The translations under genes and the position numbers were made by a program. A stretch of 22,590 bases of DNA, from NCBI GenBank assembly GCA_946480965.1, contig CAMLMI010000029.1, positions 1 to 22,590 on the forward strand, written 5' to 3'. The first letter of the stretch is position 1. Each line of letters starts with the position of its first letter. Origin of the DNA: an uncultured Verrucomicrobiales bacterium. Its GTDB lineage: Bacteria > Verrucomicrobiota > Verrucomicrobiae > Limisphaerales > CANJSG01. Below, one piece after another: positions 1 through 8,261 of the stretch. The notes under the pieces were generated by a model, which was not told where the DNA came from, made no database searches, and worked only from the letters and a program-made list of their open reading frames with translations.

Positions 1-50
1 GCTTAATAAGAGGTAGATTTTTGAAAAGAAACCTATTCAACTAAGCGCCA

Positions 51-1163
51 ATGAATCTCGCGATCGCCAAAGACCAGCTCCTTTTGGGGCTTCAGTCGGT
101 CCAGAACGTGGTCAACTCCCGCACGACGCTCCCGATCCTCTCCAACGTCCTGCTCCGCGCCGCGGACAACCGCCTGGAGCTGACCGCCACGGACCTCGAC
201 GTGACCATCTCCTGCTCCGTCGAAGCCAAGGTCGGCAAGCCCGGGGCGACCACGATCCCCGTGAAGAAACTCGTGGGCATCGCCCGCGAACTCGGAACGC
301 CCGAGATCGAGCTGGCCGTGGACGAGAAGAGCGCCTGCGCGATCACTTCCGGACCCTCGTTCTTCAAGATCAACGGGCTCGCGGCCGAGGAGTTTCCTCC
401 CTTTCCGCAGTTCAAAGAGAACAAGAAGGTGGTGCTGCCGCAGGAAAAGCTCCGGAGCATGTTGAAGAAGACGTCCTTCGCCATCTCCACGGATGAGTCG
501 CGCTACGTGCTGAACGGCATTTTCCTTTCCCTCAAAGACCACAAGGTCACGATGGTGGCCACCGATGGCCGCCGTTTGGCCATGGTTGAGGAAGAGACCG
601 ATGTCGCCGAGGGCAACCAGGGCGAATTCATCATCCCCACCAAGGCGGTCAACGAACTGTCCCGTCTGCTCGGCGACAAGGGAGAGGTCGAGATCCGGTT
701 CACCGACAACCAGGTGGCCTTTACGCTCAAGAACGACGCCGGGTTCAGCGTGTTGCTCATCTCCAAGCTCGTCGAAGGCAACTACCCGAACTATCGCCAG
801 GTCATCCCCAGCGAGACCAAGGAGCGCGTGCCCATCGTCCGCGAAGAGCTGCTCCAGGCCGTGCGTCGCGCCGAGATCATGACGAGCGACAAGGCCAACT
901 CGGTGAAGTTCACCTTCACCAAGAACAACCTGACGATCACGGCCAACGCCCCCGAGGTCGGCGAAGCCAAGGAAAGCCTCGCCATCAACTACAAGGGCAA
1001 GGACATGGCCATCGCCTTCAACCCCGGCTACCTGCTCGACCCGCTGAACGCCCTGAGCAACGTGGACGAGGTCTTCATCGAGTTGATCGACGAGCTGAGC
1101 CCTGGCGTGATGAAGATCAACGGGCCGTTCCTCTACGTCGTCATGCCGATGCGGCTGAGCTGA
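51..1163 (+). CDS. dnaN: DNA polymerase III beta subunit (sliding clamp)
   Basis: The 370-residue product is a full-length DnaN, close to the usual ~366 residues. The family folds as three tandem clamp domains (roughly 1-120, 125-245 and 247-370) and dimerises into a ring that tethers the replicative polymerase to DNA. The N-terminus (MNLAIAKDQLL) and the C-terminal MPMRLS tail, which matches the conserved clamp ending, are both present, so neither end is truncated. The ATG has no recognisable Shine-Dalgarno sequence; only 50 bp of upstream sequence are in the window, and I see no DnaA box or origin in them. It converges on the kinase gene to its right, and the two share one terminator hairpin. 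Identification is secure. Confidence 0.98.
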   Translation: MNLAIAKDQLLLGLQSVQNVVNSRTTLPILSNVLLRAADNRLELTATDLDVTISCSVEAKVGKPGATTIPVKKLVGIARELGTPEIELAVDEKSACAITSGPSFFKINGLAAEEFPPFPQFKENKKVVLPQEKLRSMLKKTSFAISTDESRYVLNGIFLSLKDHKVTMVATDGRRLAMVEEETDVAEGNQGEFIIPTKAVNELSRLLGDKGEVEIRFTDNQVAFTLKNDAGFSVLLISKLVEGNYPNYRQVIPSETKERVPIVREELLQAVRRAEIMTSDKANSVKFTFTKNNLTITANAPEVGEAKESLAINYKGKDMAIAFNPGYLLDPLNALSNVDEVFIELIDELSPGVMKINGPFLYVVMPMRLS

Positions 1164-1184
1164 ACGTCGGCAGAAACGAAAGAA

Positions 1185-1217
1185 GCCGCCCGGACATCTC
1201 CGGGCGGCTTTTTCTTT
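1185..1217. terminator. Bidirectional intrinsic terminator between dnaN and the kinase gene
   Basis: A perfect 9-bp GC-rich stem (GCCGCCCGG / CCGGGCGGC, loop ACATCT) is followed on the plus strand by TTTTTCTTT. On the minus strand it is followed by TTCTTTCGTTT. It lies 22 bp after the dnaN stop and just before the stop of the convergent kinase gene, so it can end transcripts from both sides. Confidence 0.9.
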
Positions 1218-1236
1218 GGGCCGACAGGGAGCGAGT

Positions 1237-1944
1237 TCAGGCCGCCTTGGCTTTCGCCTTGTGCTCCATGCGGCGATGGAACCGGGAGAGATCGATCCGC
1301 GCGGCGACGAGGTCGCGCATCACGGCCTGCTGGGGTTCGATCTTCTGGGAAGCGTCCATGAGCAGGAATTTGAACTCGGTGCTCATCGCCAGGTATTGCT
1401 CCAGGATGCGGCCCTGGAAGATGCGGAAGCTCTCCGTGATGTCGTGCGACAGCCCCAGATCCATCCCGGCCTCGAAGTATTTCAGCTCGGGCCGATTGTC
1501 CAGGATGCGGGACAACGACACTTCCAACGGTGCCTTGAAGAAGAAGGTCAGGTCGGGCAACGCGGCGAAGTTGTAGATGCCGCGGACCCATTCCGGCCGG
1601 CAACCGCGCACGATGTCGCGGGCGAACGCGGTGAAGATGTAGCGGTCGCAGAGCACGATGTAGCCGGCACGCAGCAAGGGCAGGAGCTGGCGTTCGTAGC
1701 GGTCGGCGAAGTCCGTGGCGTGGATCAGGCTGAAGGTGGTGGGAGAAAGCAGCTCGCGCTTCTTGCCCTTGCTGGTGGCGGCCTTGACCAGCGCGGAGGA
1801 GTTCCACTCGGTGAAGAAGACCTTGAGCCCCTGGATCTCCAGCCAGCGTTTGAGCAGGTAGATCTGGGTGGACTTTCCGGAGCCGTCGATGCCTTCGACG
1901 GCGATCAAGCGACCTGGAAACCCGAGTTCGGCGAACGTTTTCAT
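1237..1944 (-). CDS. tmk: Thymidylate kinase-like P-loop kinase
   Basis: The 235-residue protein has a Walker A loop GIDGSGKST (residues 18-26) and a DRY motif (100-102), as in dTMP kinases, which phosphorylate dTMP to dTDP in the cytoplasm. The start ATG at 1944 was preferred over an upstream in-frame start at 2067 because it places the P-loop at the usual distance from the N-terminus and the upstream residues look like translated spacer. The usual TREPGGT-type substrate loop after the P-loop is absent: TEWNSS (45-50) stands in its place. I recall this variant from a Tmk-like subfamily, so the fold is clear but dTMP as substrate is less certain. The C-terminus is a basic tail (HKAKAKAA). No Shine-Dalgarno sequence is seen. 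Confidence 0.85.
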   Translation of the reverse strand: MKTFAELGFPGRLIAVEGIDGSGKSTQIYLLKRWLEIQGLKVFFTEWNSSALVKAATSKGKKRELLSPTTFSLIHATDFADRYERQLLPLLRAGYIVLCDRYIFTAFARDIVRGCRPEWVRGIYNFAALPDLTFFFKAPLEVSLSRILDNRPELKYFEAGMDLGLSHDITESFRIFQGRILEQYLAMSTEFKFLLMDASQKIEPQQAVMRDLVAARIDLSRFHRRMEHKAKAKAA

Positions 1945-2087
1945 CGGCTGGGGCGAGAACCTAAGACACCGGACGCGATTTCCAAGGAGGTTTAGGCACG
2001 GAAGGCAGATACCGGATTCCGGATGCCTGATGACGGATGGGAAAAACTGCTGGCCAAGCCGGAGCATCGAACGACACTGCCGGGCCG
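1945..2087. other. Divergent intergenic region
   Basis: These 143 bp separate the minus-strand kinase and the plus-strand hydrolase and should carry promoters for both, but I find no convincing -35/-10 pair. The stretch holds an AAGGAGG sequence at 1984-1990 with no start codon at a useful distance, and a short palindrome CCGGATTCCGG at 2012-2022. Confidence 0.5.
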
Positions 2088-2876
2088 ATGTCGCTGTCGT
2101 TCACTTTTCTCGGTTCCGGAACTTCGCAGGGCGTGCCGACCATCGGGTTCGACTACCCGCCCGAGTTCCTCGCCAATCCCAAGAACCACCGCACCCGCGC
2201 CTCGATCTACGTGGAGACCCCGGCGATCAAGTTCGTGGTCGATACCACACCGGAATTCCGCCTCCAGGTGCTGCGCGAGAAGATCCGCCACCTCGACGCC
2301 GTCGTCTTCACCCACGCCCACGCGGACCACATCATGGGCCTGGACGATTGCCGCCGCTTCTGCGATCTGCGCGGCGGCCAGGCGCTGCCGATCTACGCGA
2401 ACGAACCGACGATGACGGATCTGCGCCGCGTCTTCCGCTACGCCTTCGAGACGAGGCCGGTGCCCAAGGGCTACTTCCATCCCGACCCGCGCCTGATCGA
2501 CGGCCCGTTCCTGCTCGGCGATCTGACCGTGAAACCCTTCGCGCTGCCGCACGGCCGCGTGGACACGCTCGGCTTTCTCTTCATCCAGAACGGCGTCAAA
2601 CGCCTCGCCTATCTCAGCGACTGCAAGGAGGTGCCCGACGCGGCCATCGCCGAGATGCGCGGCGTGCAGGTGGCCGTGCTCGACGCGCTGCGCCATGCGC
2701 CGCACCCCACGCACATGTGCCTCGACGAGGCGTTGACCACGGCGCGGCGCCTCGGGGCGGACCGCACCTTCTTCACCCATTTGACCCACGACTACGACCA
2801 CGACCGTTCGCAGGCCGAACTACCCGAAAGCGTGCTTCTGGCCTATGATGGGCTCCGTGTCGAACTCCCAGCCTAG
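2088..2876 (+). CDS. MBL-fold metallo-hydrolase (PhnP-like)
   Basis: The 262-residue protein opens with [14 protein letters not shown] (residues 8-20), typical of the PhnP/RNase Z-like branch of the metallo-beta-lactamase superfamily. It carries the metal-binding HAHADH motif at 76-81, with further candidate ligands in [11 protein letters not shown], the YLSDCKE segment and the late [12 protein letters not shown] segment. Family members hydrolyse phosphodiesters, including cyclic phosphates, with two metal ions in the cytoplasm; the substrate here is unknown. I chose the ATG at 2088 rather than the one at 2037 because homologues begin right at this beta-strand. The stop is 4 bp before the next start, so the downstream secreted-protein gene is probably co-transcribed. 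Confidence 0.88.
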   Translation: MSLSFTFLGSGTSQGVPTIGFDYPPEFLANPKNHRTRASIYVETPAIKFVVDTTPEFRLQVLREKIRHLDAVVFTHAHADHIMGLDDCRRFCDLRGGQALPIYANEPTMTDLRRVFRYAFETRPVPKGYFHPDPRLIDGPFLLGDLTVKPFALPHGRVDTLGFLFIQNGVKRLAYLSDCKEVPDAAIAEMRGVQVAVLDALRHAPHPTHMCLDEALTTARRLGADRTFFTHLTHDYDHDRSQAELPESVLLAYDGLRVELPA

Positions 2877-2880
2877 TCCC

Positions 2881-4650
2881 ATGAGAACCTTCCTCCGCTT
2901 CACGGTTGTCTGTCTGGCTTTCGTCGTTGGCGTGGCGCGTGCCCGAACGGAGGACGGCACGTCGGTCGTCGTCGTCTATAACAAGAACGTGAAGGAGTCG
3001 AAGGCCGTGGCCGACTACTACGCCGAGAAGCGCGGCGTGCCGGCCAAGCAGATCATCGGCTTGGGCCTGCCCGAGGGCGAGTCGATGTCGCGGAAGGATT
3101 TCGACCTGAAGCTCTGGCGCCCGCTCTGGCGCGAGTTCGAGAAGCAGAAATGGTTCACCGTGAAGTCCGCGAGCCTCACGGGGACCAACGCGACCGACAT
3201 CCGCACCTATTGGAAGGTGGTCGATTCCAAGGTCCGCTACATGGTCCTCTGCTACGGCGTGCCGCTGCGCGTGCAGCACGACCCGGCGCTGCAGGAACCG
3301 AATGCTCCGCCGATGATCGAGCAGTTCCGCAACAACGGGTCGGCCGTGGAAAACGAGCTCTGCCTGTTGCCGAACTACTACATCCTCCAGCCGCACGCCA
3401 TCGGCCCCATCGAGAACCCCAACTACGGCCAGACCAACACCGCGCTGCTCCATCCGACCAACGGGCTGTTGCTCGTGGCGCGCCTGGACGGCCCCACGCC
3501 GGAGATCGCGAAGGGGCTCGTGGACAAAGCGCTCGAAGCCGAGGCCAAGGGTCTGTGGGGACGCGCCTACGTCGATTCGCGGAACATCCGCGACGGGGCC
3601 TACCAGCTCGGCGACGACTGGATGCGGAACACAGCCGTTTGGACCAAGGCCGCCGGGTTTGAAACGGTGTTGGATGACAAGCCGGGAGTCTTCCCCGCCT
3701 GGTATCCGATGAGCCACATCGCCTTCTACGCCGGCTGGTATACGACGCATGTGGAAGGGCCGTTCACCCGGGCCAAGGTCGAGTTCATGCCCGGAGCCTT
3801 CGCCTATCACCTGCATTCCGGCAGCGCGACCACGCTGCGGAATCCCGGCTCCCATTGGGTCGCGCCCCTGCTCGCGGCCGGGGCTACCTGCACGATGGGC
3901 TCGGTGGACGAGCCGTATCTCTCGGGCACGCCGGATGTCGGGACCTTTGCGCGGATGTTCCTGCTCCAGGGCCAGAGCTTCGGCGAGGCCGCCTACTCCT
4001 GTAACCTGACGCTTTCATGGAAGACCGCCGTCATCGGCGACCCGCTCTACCGACCGATGTCGCGAGACTTCCGCCTGGCCCACGAGAAGTTCGAGGCCGC
4101 GAAAGATCCGCTCCTAGCCTGGTCCCACATGGGGGTGATCAACCGCAACGAAAACCTCGGCACGCCGCTTCCCACGCTCGTGCAATACATCGAGGAGATC
4201 CCCGACCACGCGAACAACGCCGTGCTCATGGAGAAGCTCGGCGACTTGAACCAACAGCTCGGCAAACCCGCCAGCGCCCTGGCCAGTTGGCAGAGCGCGT
4301 TGAAGACCGCCGAAAGTCTCCAGCAAACCATCCGGCTCAAGCTCGGCATCGCCGACGCGCAGATTGCCGCCGGCAAGGACGCCGAAGCGCTCGACACCCT
4401 GGATGGCTTCCTCAACAGCTACCCTGACTACAGCAACCGCAAGGGCATTCTGACCAAGGCCATTCCCCTGGCCGAAAAAACCGGCCGCAAGGCCGAGGAA
4501 ACGCGCTATCGCGCCGAGCTGGAAAAGCTCACCCCGCCCGAAAAGAAGCCCGGGGAAACGGCCGTGAAGGAAGAGGACAAGAAGGGCATCGAAGTGCGGA
4601 TGACCGGACGCTCCGCCCCCGGGATCAGGACTCCGGGGATCAGGCGGTAG
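2881..4650 (+). CDS. TIGR03790 family secreted protein with C-terminal TPR-like region
   Basis: This 589-residue protein has a signal peptide (hydrophobic core TVVCLAFVVGVA, probable cleavage after ARA near residue 20). The mature start includes VVVVYNKNVKESKAVADYY and the neighbouring RGVPAKQI, the hallmark opening of the TIGR03790 family, found in Verrucomicrobiota, Planctomycetota and Acidobacteriota and of unknown function. Residues ~430-545 are helical and alanine/leucine-rich with TPR spacing. The gene starts 4 bp after the metallo-hydrolase stop. The last residues (PGIRTPGIRR) are encoded by a duplicated GGGATCAGG-containing sequence and look like a recent extension into spacer DNA rather than family core. 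The exported location is inferred from the signal peptide. Confidence 0.87.
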   Translation: MRTFLRFTVVCLAFVVGVARARTEDGTSVVVVYNKNVKESKAVADYYAEKRGVPAKQIIGLGLPEGESMSRKDFDLKLWRPLWREFEKQKWFTVKSASLTGTNATDIRTYWKVVDSKVRYMVLCYGVPLRVQHDPALQEPNAPPMIEQFRNNGSAVENELCLLPNYYILQPHAIGPIENPNYGQTNTALLHPTNGLLLVARLDGPTPEIAKGLVDKALEAEAKGLWGRAYVDSRNIRDGAYQLGDDWMRNTAVWTKAAGFETVLDDKPGVFPAWYPMSHIAFYAGWYTTHVEGPFTRAKVEFMPGAFAYHLHSGSATTLRNPGSHWVAPLLAAGATCTMGSVDEPYLSGTPDVGTFARMFLLQGQSFGEAAYSCNLTLSWKTAVIGDPLYRPMSRDFRLAHEKFEAAKDPLLAWSHMGVINRNENLGTPLPTLVQYIEEIPDHANNAVLMEKLGDLNQQLGKPASALASWQSALKTAESLQQTIRLKLGIADAQIAAGKDAEALDTLDGFLNSYPDYSNRKGILTKAIPLAEKTGRKAEETRYRAELEKLTPPEKKPGETAVKEEDKKGIEVRMTGRSAPGIRTPGIRR

Positions 4651-4690
4651 GGCAAGAGGGGATGGGTAGGGCGAAGGCTCCGGCCGAGCC

Positions 4691-4790
4691 GCCGTAGCGC
4701 CGACATACTGTCGGCAAGGACGCCCTCCGACGCAGGGCGCCCAAGCAAGCGGGACGCTTGCGCTACGGCCGGCTGGAAGCCAGCGCTTCC
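4691..4790. repeat. Array of short hairpins inside an outer inverted repeat
   Basis: The outer arms GCCGTAGCGC (4691-4700) and GCGCTACGGC (4760-4769) are perfect complements. Within or overlapping them are GCCGACA-TAC-TGTCGGC (4699-4715), CGCCCT-N7-AGGGCG (4721-4739) and GCAAGCG-GGA-CGCTTGC (4745-4761). Just outside is GCTGG-AAG-CCAGC (4772-4784), which competes with GGAAGC-CAGC-GCTTCC (4775-4790). It fills the space between two convergent genes, so it may act as a transcript end, but no T-run follows any stem. Its build resembles the mobile palindromic repeats of other bacteria. Confidence 0.75.
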
Positions 4791-4794
4791 ATGC

Positions 4795-5475
4795 TCAACC
4801 CAGATTCCCCGGCAGGGTCTTGGGCGGGCCCACGCGGCGTTTGTAGTCGAGCAGCACTTCCACCGCTTCCTTGGGATCGTCGGTGATGGTGACGAGGTCG
4901 CAGTCGCCGGGGCTGATCAGGCCGCCGGGTTCCAGCGTCTGCTTCACCCACTTGAAGAGCCCGCTCCAATACTTCTTCCCGAAGAGCACGAGGGGGAACT
5001 GCTGCATCCGCTGCGTCTGCACGAGGGTGATGACCTCGAAGAACTCGTCGAGCGTGCCGAAGCCGCCGGGCATATAGACGAAGCCCATGCTGTATTTCAC
5101 GAGACAGACCTTCCGGCTGAAGAAGTAGTGGAAGTCCACCTTCACGTTGGAATAGCGGTTGGGCTTCTGCTCGAAGGGCAGGTCGATGTTCAGCCCCACG
5201 GAACGGCCCCGCGCCTTGGCCGCGCCCTTGTTCGCCGCCTCCATGATGCCGCCGCCGCCGCCGGTGACGATGGCGTAGCCGTTCTTCGCGAGGTCGAAGG
5301 AGATGTCGTGCGCTGCCTTGTAGTAGGGATCGGAGGGCTTGGTCCGCGCGGAACCGAAGACGGTCACGGCGGGACCGACGTGGGACATGGTGTCGAAGGC
5401 TTCGACGAACTCGGCCATGATGCGGAAGACCCGCCAGGGATCTTCGCGCACGGCATCCGGGTTGTTTTCGTTCAT
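4795..5475 (-). CDS. LOG-family protein (TIGR00730, putative nucleoside 5'-monophosphate phosphoribohydrolase)
   Basis: The 226-residue Rossmann-fold protein carries both LOG signatures: GGGGGIMEAANKGA (residues 72-85) and PGGFGTLDE (136-144), the catalytic and nucleotide-binding loop. Characterised members cleave the N-glycosidic bond of cytokinin riboside monophosphates or AMP-like substrates. In bacteria outside plant associations the physiological role is usually a nucleotide salvage or house-cleaning one. The start at 5475 (MNENNPD) was chosen over 5508 because the extra 11 residues (MARIVAIVPPP) are not family-like. The N-terminal helical extension (WRVFRIMAEFVEAFDTM) is typical of the longer bacterial LOG subclass. 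It lies 80 bp downstream of the CHASE2 gene on the same strand. Confidence 0.92.
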   Translation of the reverse strand: MNENNPDAVREDPWRVFRIMAEFVEAFDTMSHVGPAVTVFGSARTKPSDPYYKAAHDISFDLAKNGYAIVTGGGGGIMEAANKGAAKARGRSVGLNIDLPFEQKPNRYSNVKVDFHYFFSRKVCLVKYSMGFVYMPGGFGTLDEFFEVITLVQTQRMQQFPLVLFGKKYWSGLFKWVKQTLEPGGLISPGDCDLVTITDDPKEAVEVLLDYKRRVGPPKTLPGNLG

Positions 5476-5555
5476 GGGTGGCGGAACGATAGCGACGATC
5501 CGCGCCAACGCCAGCGCGGTCCGAGGATCTTCAGACCAATGGTGGGAGTCGGCTG

Positions 5556-6413
5556 TTAGCGAGTCGCCGGAGCCGGCTTGGCGCGGGACGCTTCGAGACG
5601 ATCATGAAGGCTTTTCAGGCCGAGGATGAAGTAGCGGTGCGCATGGATGGGACCGGCGTCGGTCTCGATGGAATGCAGCTTGGGCCCGTCGTAGCCGAAG
5701 AGGACGGTCTTTCCTTCGATGGCCGCGCGCGGAGTTGCGCCTGAAAGGAAGGAGTGGAACGGGATCGCGTTCAGCTTGGCTCCGGCAAAGCTGCCGAGCT
5801 GGGCGAAGTTGCCTTCATCGACGGGAATCGTCGCCGCGCCCAAGCGGACCCGCTTGCCGGATTCCACGACGGCCTTCTCGCCAGAGGCCAGTTCGAGGCA
5901 AACGAGCGCAAGGTTCTTCACCGCCTTGCCCTGATACGCCTCGATCAAGGGAGCTCGGTCGGGTGTCTGCGGATCGAAATCGACGAAGCCGACATCGCGG
6001 GCTTTCGCCGCCAACGACGGGAGCGGCAGCCAGCCGCTCTCTCCGGCGAGAGACGAGCCGGGCGAAACCCCGGGCAAGATGAACCGCGTCGGCAAAGGGT
6101 TCGGCTTTGCCTCCGAGTTGTCGAAGCAGGCCTGGAGCACGACGGGCAGGTTCGTCATGGCCTTGGCCAGGGCGGCGTCGGACGCGGCGTTGCGCGGCTG
6201 GTCGAAGAAGAACTTGAAGACGACGCCTCGGGCTCCGAGTTCGGCCGCGCGGTCCAACGCCTTCGCGTAATGGAGACGATCCAGCGGGAAGGCCCCCAGC
6301 TTCGCCTCGGTCCCGGCGTCGATGAGGACAACGGCGAACCGATCCTCAAACGCGGCGGCGAACGAACCGGTTGTCCCCAGGAAAAGAAACAGAGCGGTCA
6401 GGAGATTCTTCAT
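5556..6413 (-). CDS. Free-standing periplasmic CHASE2-like domain protein
   Basis: The 285-residue product has an N-terminal signal peptide (MKNLLTALFLFLGTTGSFAA) followed by FAVVLIDAGTEAKLGAFPLD. Further on, ARGVVFKFFFDQP matches the opening strand-helix-strand of CHASE2 extracellular sensor domains. CHASE2 is normally the N-terminal sensor of adenylate cyclases, histidine kinases or serine/threonine kinases, followed by membrane helices. Here the protein ends without a clear transmembrane segment or output domain, so it looks like a soluble, secreted version. The start was set at MKNLL (6413), giving a clean signal peptide. It lies 93 bp after the phosphate transporter on the same strand. 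Ligand and partner are unknown. Confidence 0.75.
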   Translation of the reverse strand: MKNLLTALFLFLGTTGSFAAAFEDRFAVVLIDAGTEAKLGAFPLDRLHYAKALDRAAELGARGVVFKFFFDQPRNAASDAALAKAMTNLPVVLQACFDNSEAKPNPLPTRFILPGVSPGSSLAGESGWLPLPSLAAKARDVGFVDFDPQTPDRAPLIEAYQGKAVKNLALVCLELASGEKAVVESGKRVRLGAATIPVDEGNFAQLGSFAGAKLNAIPFHSFLSGATPRAAIEGKTVLFGYDGPKLHSIETDAGPIHAHRYFILGLKSLHDRLEASRAKPAPATR

Positions 6414-6506
6414 GGCGTGGAGCAAGGCTGGTTTCCGAAGCGGAAAAGGCCAGCCGGATTCGTCTCATCCTCCACGAACCGGCTCGCAGTGTCGGCGGCT
6501 GAGGAG

Positions 6507-7607
6507 CTACTCCGTCCAGCCGAGCCACTGCGTCGCGCGCATCAGCAGATAGGCCACGCCGCCGGCCGCCGGGAGGGTCAGCACCCAGGCCCAGAGGATG
6601 CGCTCGACGACGTTCAGCTTGAGCGCGCTCCAGCGTTTGGCCGCGCCCACGCCCATGATCGAGGTGGTTATGGCGTGCGTGGTGGAGACGGTCATGCCGA
6701 GGGTGCCGGTCACGGCCAGGAGCGTGGCGGCGGTGGTCTCGGCCGCGAAGCCGTGGACGGGCTGCAGCTTCACCATCTTGTGGCCCATCGTCTTGATGAT
6801 CTTCCAGCCGCCCGCCGCCGTGCCCGCCGCCATGGTGAGGGCGCAGACGATCTTGATCCACGCGGGGACATCGGGCGCGCTGCCATCGGCCGACGGGCCC
6901 ATGCGGAGGAAGCCCAGCCAGGAAGGCAGTTGGTCGAAGGTGCCGAGGGTGGTCGCGGTGACGAGGGAGAGCGTGATGATGCCCATCGTCTTCTGCGCGT
7001 CGGCCATGCCGTGGGCGAAGCCCATGTAGCCGGCGCTGGCCAGCTGCAGTTTGCCGAACACACGATTGACCCAGCCGGGCTTGGCCTTCTTCAGCAGCAT
7101 GTAGAGCAGGCACATGATGAAGAACCCGCCCACGAGGCCGATGATGGGCGAGGTGAACATCGGGATGACGACCTTGTGCAGGATGCCCTCGTGCTTCACC
7201 ACGCCGTCTTTGCCGACTTTCTCGACCGACCAGAGGATGGCCTTCCAGTTGCCGTGGGCGGTGGCGAGGGTCGCGCCGCAGAGGCCGCCGACGAGCGCGT
7301 GGGTGGAGCTGCTGGGCAGCCCGAACCACCACGTGATCAGGTTCCAGGTGATGCCGCCGAGCAGCGCGCAGACGATGGTGTAGTTCGTCACGAACGCGCC
7401 ATCGACCAGGCCGCTGGAAACGGTCTTGGCCACGGCGTGTCCGGCGAGCGCGCCGACGAGGTTCGTGGTCGCGGCCAGCAGGATGGCCTGGCGGGGCGTG
7501 AGCACCTTGGTCGAGACGACGGTGGCGATGGAATTGGCCGTGTCGTGGAAGCCGTTGATGTATTCGAAGATCAACGCGACCAGGATGACCGTCAGGACGA
7601 GCGTCAT
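6507..7607 (-). CDS. pit: PiT-family inorganic phosphate transporter
   Basis: The 366-residue polytopic membrane protein has the PiT signature in its first helix (GFHDTANSIATVVSTKVL, residues 19-36) and the second inverted repeat copy near STTHAITTSIMGVGAAKRW, plus PSSSTHALVGG in between. PiT proteins take up metal-phosphate complexes by cation symport across the inner membrane. It is shorter than E. coli PitA (about 500 residues) but in the range of the compact PiT proteins paired with DUF47. It begins 13 bp after the DUF47 gene stop, and the pair is a well-known operon arrangement. Regulation by phosphate is plausible from the upstream inverted repeat. Confidence 0.96.
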   Translation of the reverse strand: MTLVLTVILVALIFEYINGFHDTANSIATVVSTKVLTPRQAILLAATTNLVGALAGHAVAKTVSSGLVDGAFVTNYTIVCALLGGITWNLITWWFGLPSSSTHALVGGLCGATLATAHGNWKAILWSVEKVGKDGVVKHEGILHKVVIPMFTSPIIGLVGGFFIMCLLYMLLKKAKPGWVNRVFGKLQLASAGYMGFAHGMADAQKTMGIITLSLVTATTLGTFDQLPSWLGFLRMGPSADGSAPDVPAWIKIVCALTMAAGTAAGGWKIIKTMGHKMVKLQPVHGFAAETTAATLLAVTGTLGMTVSTTHAITTSIMGVGAAKRWSALKLNVVERILWAWVLTLPAAGGVAYLLMRATQWLGWTE

Positions 7608-7620
7608 GGCGGGCCGGGGA

Positions 7621-8250
7621 TCAGGAGTTCTTCAGGACAATGTGGACGACGCAGTTGCCGACGTCCCGGCAACGGTCGATGACCTTCTCCAGCAGCTCGT
7701 AGAGGTCTTTCATGATGATGACCTGCACGGGCGGGCGTTCGCCGGAGTAGAGGTCGCGCAGGAGCTCCAGGATGATCTTGTCGGCCTCGCCCTCGATCTT
7801 CTGGAGCTTGGCGTTGAGCGCCTTGATCTCCTCGATGCCCGGGCTGCGGCGGAGGGTCTGGACCATCTCCAGCACCACGTCGGCCCCGCGGCCGAGCAGC
7901 ACGGTCTGGCGGGAGAAGTCCGCGCCCTGGAGCTGGGTGGTGGCGAGGAGGAGGCGCTCGCCGAACTTCTCGACGGTCTTGGGGATCTTGTAGAGCGCGG
8001 TGTTCAGGGCCTCGATGTCCTCGCGTTCGATCGGGGTGACGAAAGTGGTGGAGACGGCCTCGCTGATCTCCTCGGAAATGGCCTTCTCCTTGCGCCGGCT
8101 CTCGATGAAGGCGTCGAGCGTGCCGGGATGGGTCGGGGTGCGGGAGAACTGGATGAGGACGTCGATGCTGGTGCGGGATTCGCGGGCGGCGGATTCCAGC
8201 AGGTCGAAGAAACGGGTCTCCTTACCGAGGAGACGTTGGAGCGAGAACAT
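7621..8250 (-). CDS. DUF47 (PhoU-like) phosphate transport accessory protein
   Basis: This 209-residue all-helical protein begins MFSLQRLLGKETRFFDLLE, typical of DUF47/TIGR00153 proteins. These resemble PhoU and are encoded next to low-affinity Pit transporters, where they are thought to control transporter activity. The helices carry the family-like EREDIEALNTALYKI and DKIILELLRDLYSGE segments. The gene lies immediately upstream of pit and has no Shine-Dalgarno sequence. A candidate operator overlaps its immediate upstream DNA. Family assignment is firm; the molecular action is known only by analogy. Confidence 0.93.
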   Translation of the reverse strand: MFSLQRLLGKETRFFDLLESAARESRTSIDVLIQFSRTPTHPGTLDAFIESRRKEKAISEEISEAVSTTFVTPIEREDIEALNTALYKIPKTVEKFGERLLLATTQLQGADFSRQTVLLGRGADVVLEMVQTLRRSPGIEEIKALNAKLQKIEGEADKIILELLRDLYSGERPPVQVIIMKDLYELLEKVIDRCRDVGNCVVHIVLKNS

Positions 8251-8261
8251 GGGGCGGGGTT

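Noticed and set aside
1..50. Possible replication origin upstream of dnaN
   Set aside because: No DnaA-box-like sequence or AT-rich unwinding region in these 50 bp, and dnaA itself is not in view.
5754..7682. Long open frame (642 codons) on the plus strand opposite CHASE2 and pit
   Set aside because: Its translation is rich in Arg, Gly, His and Asp with no family motif, while the opposite strand holds recognisable CHASE2 and PiT proteins. High GC leaves antisense frames open by chance.
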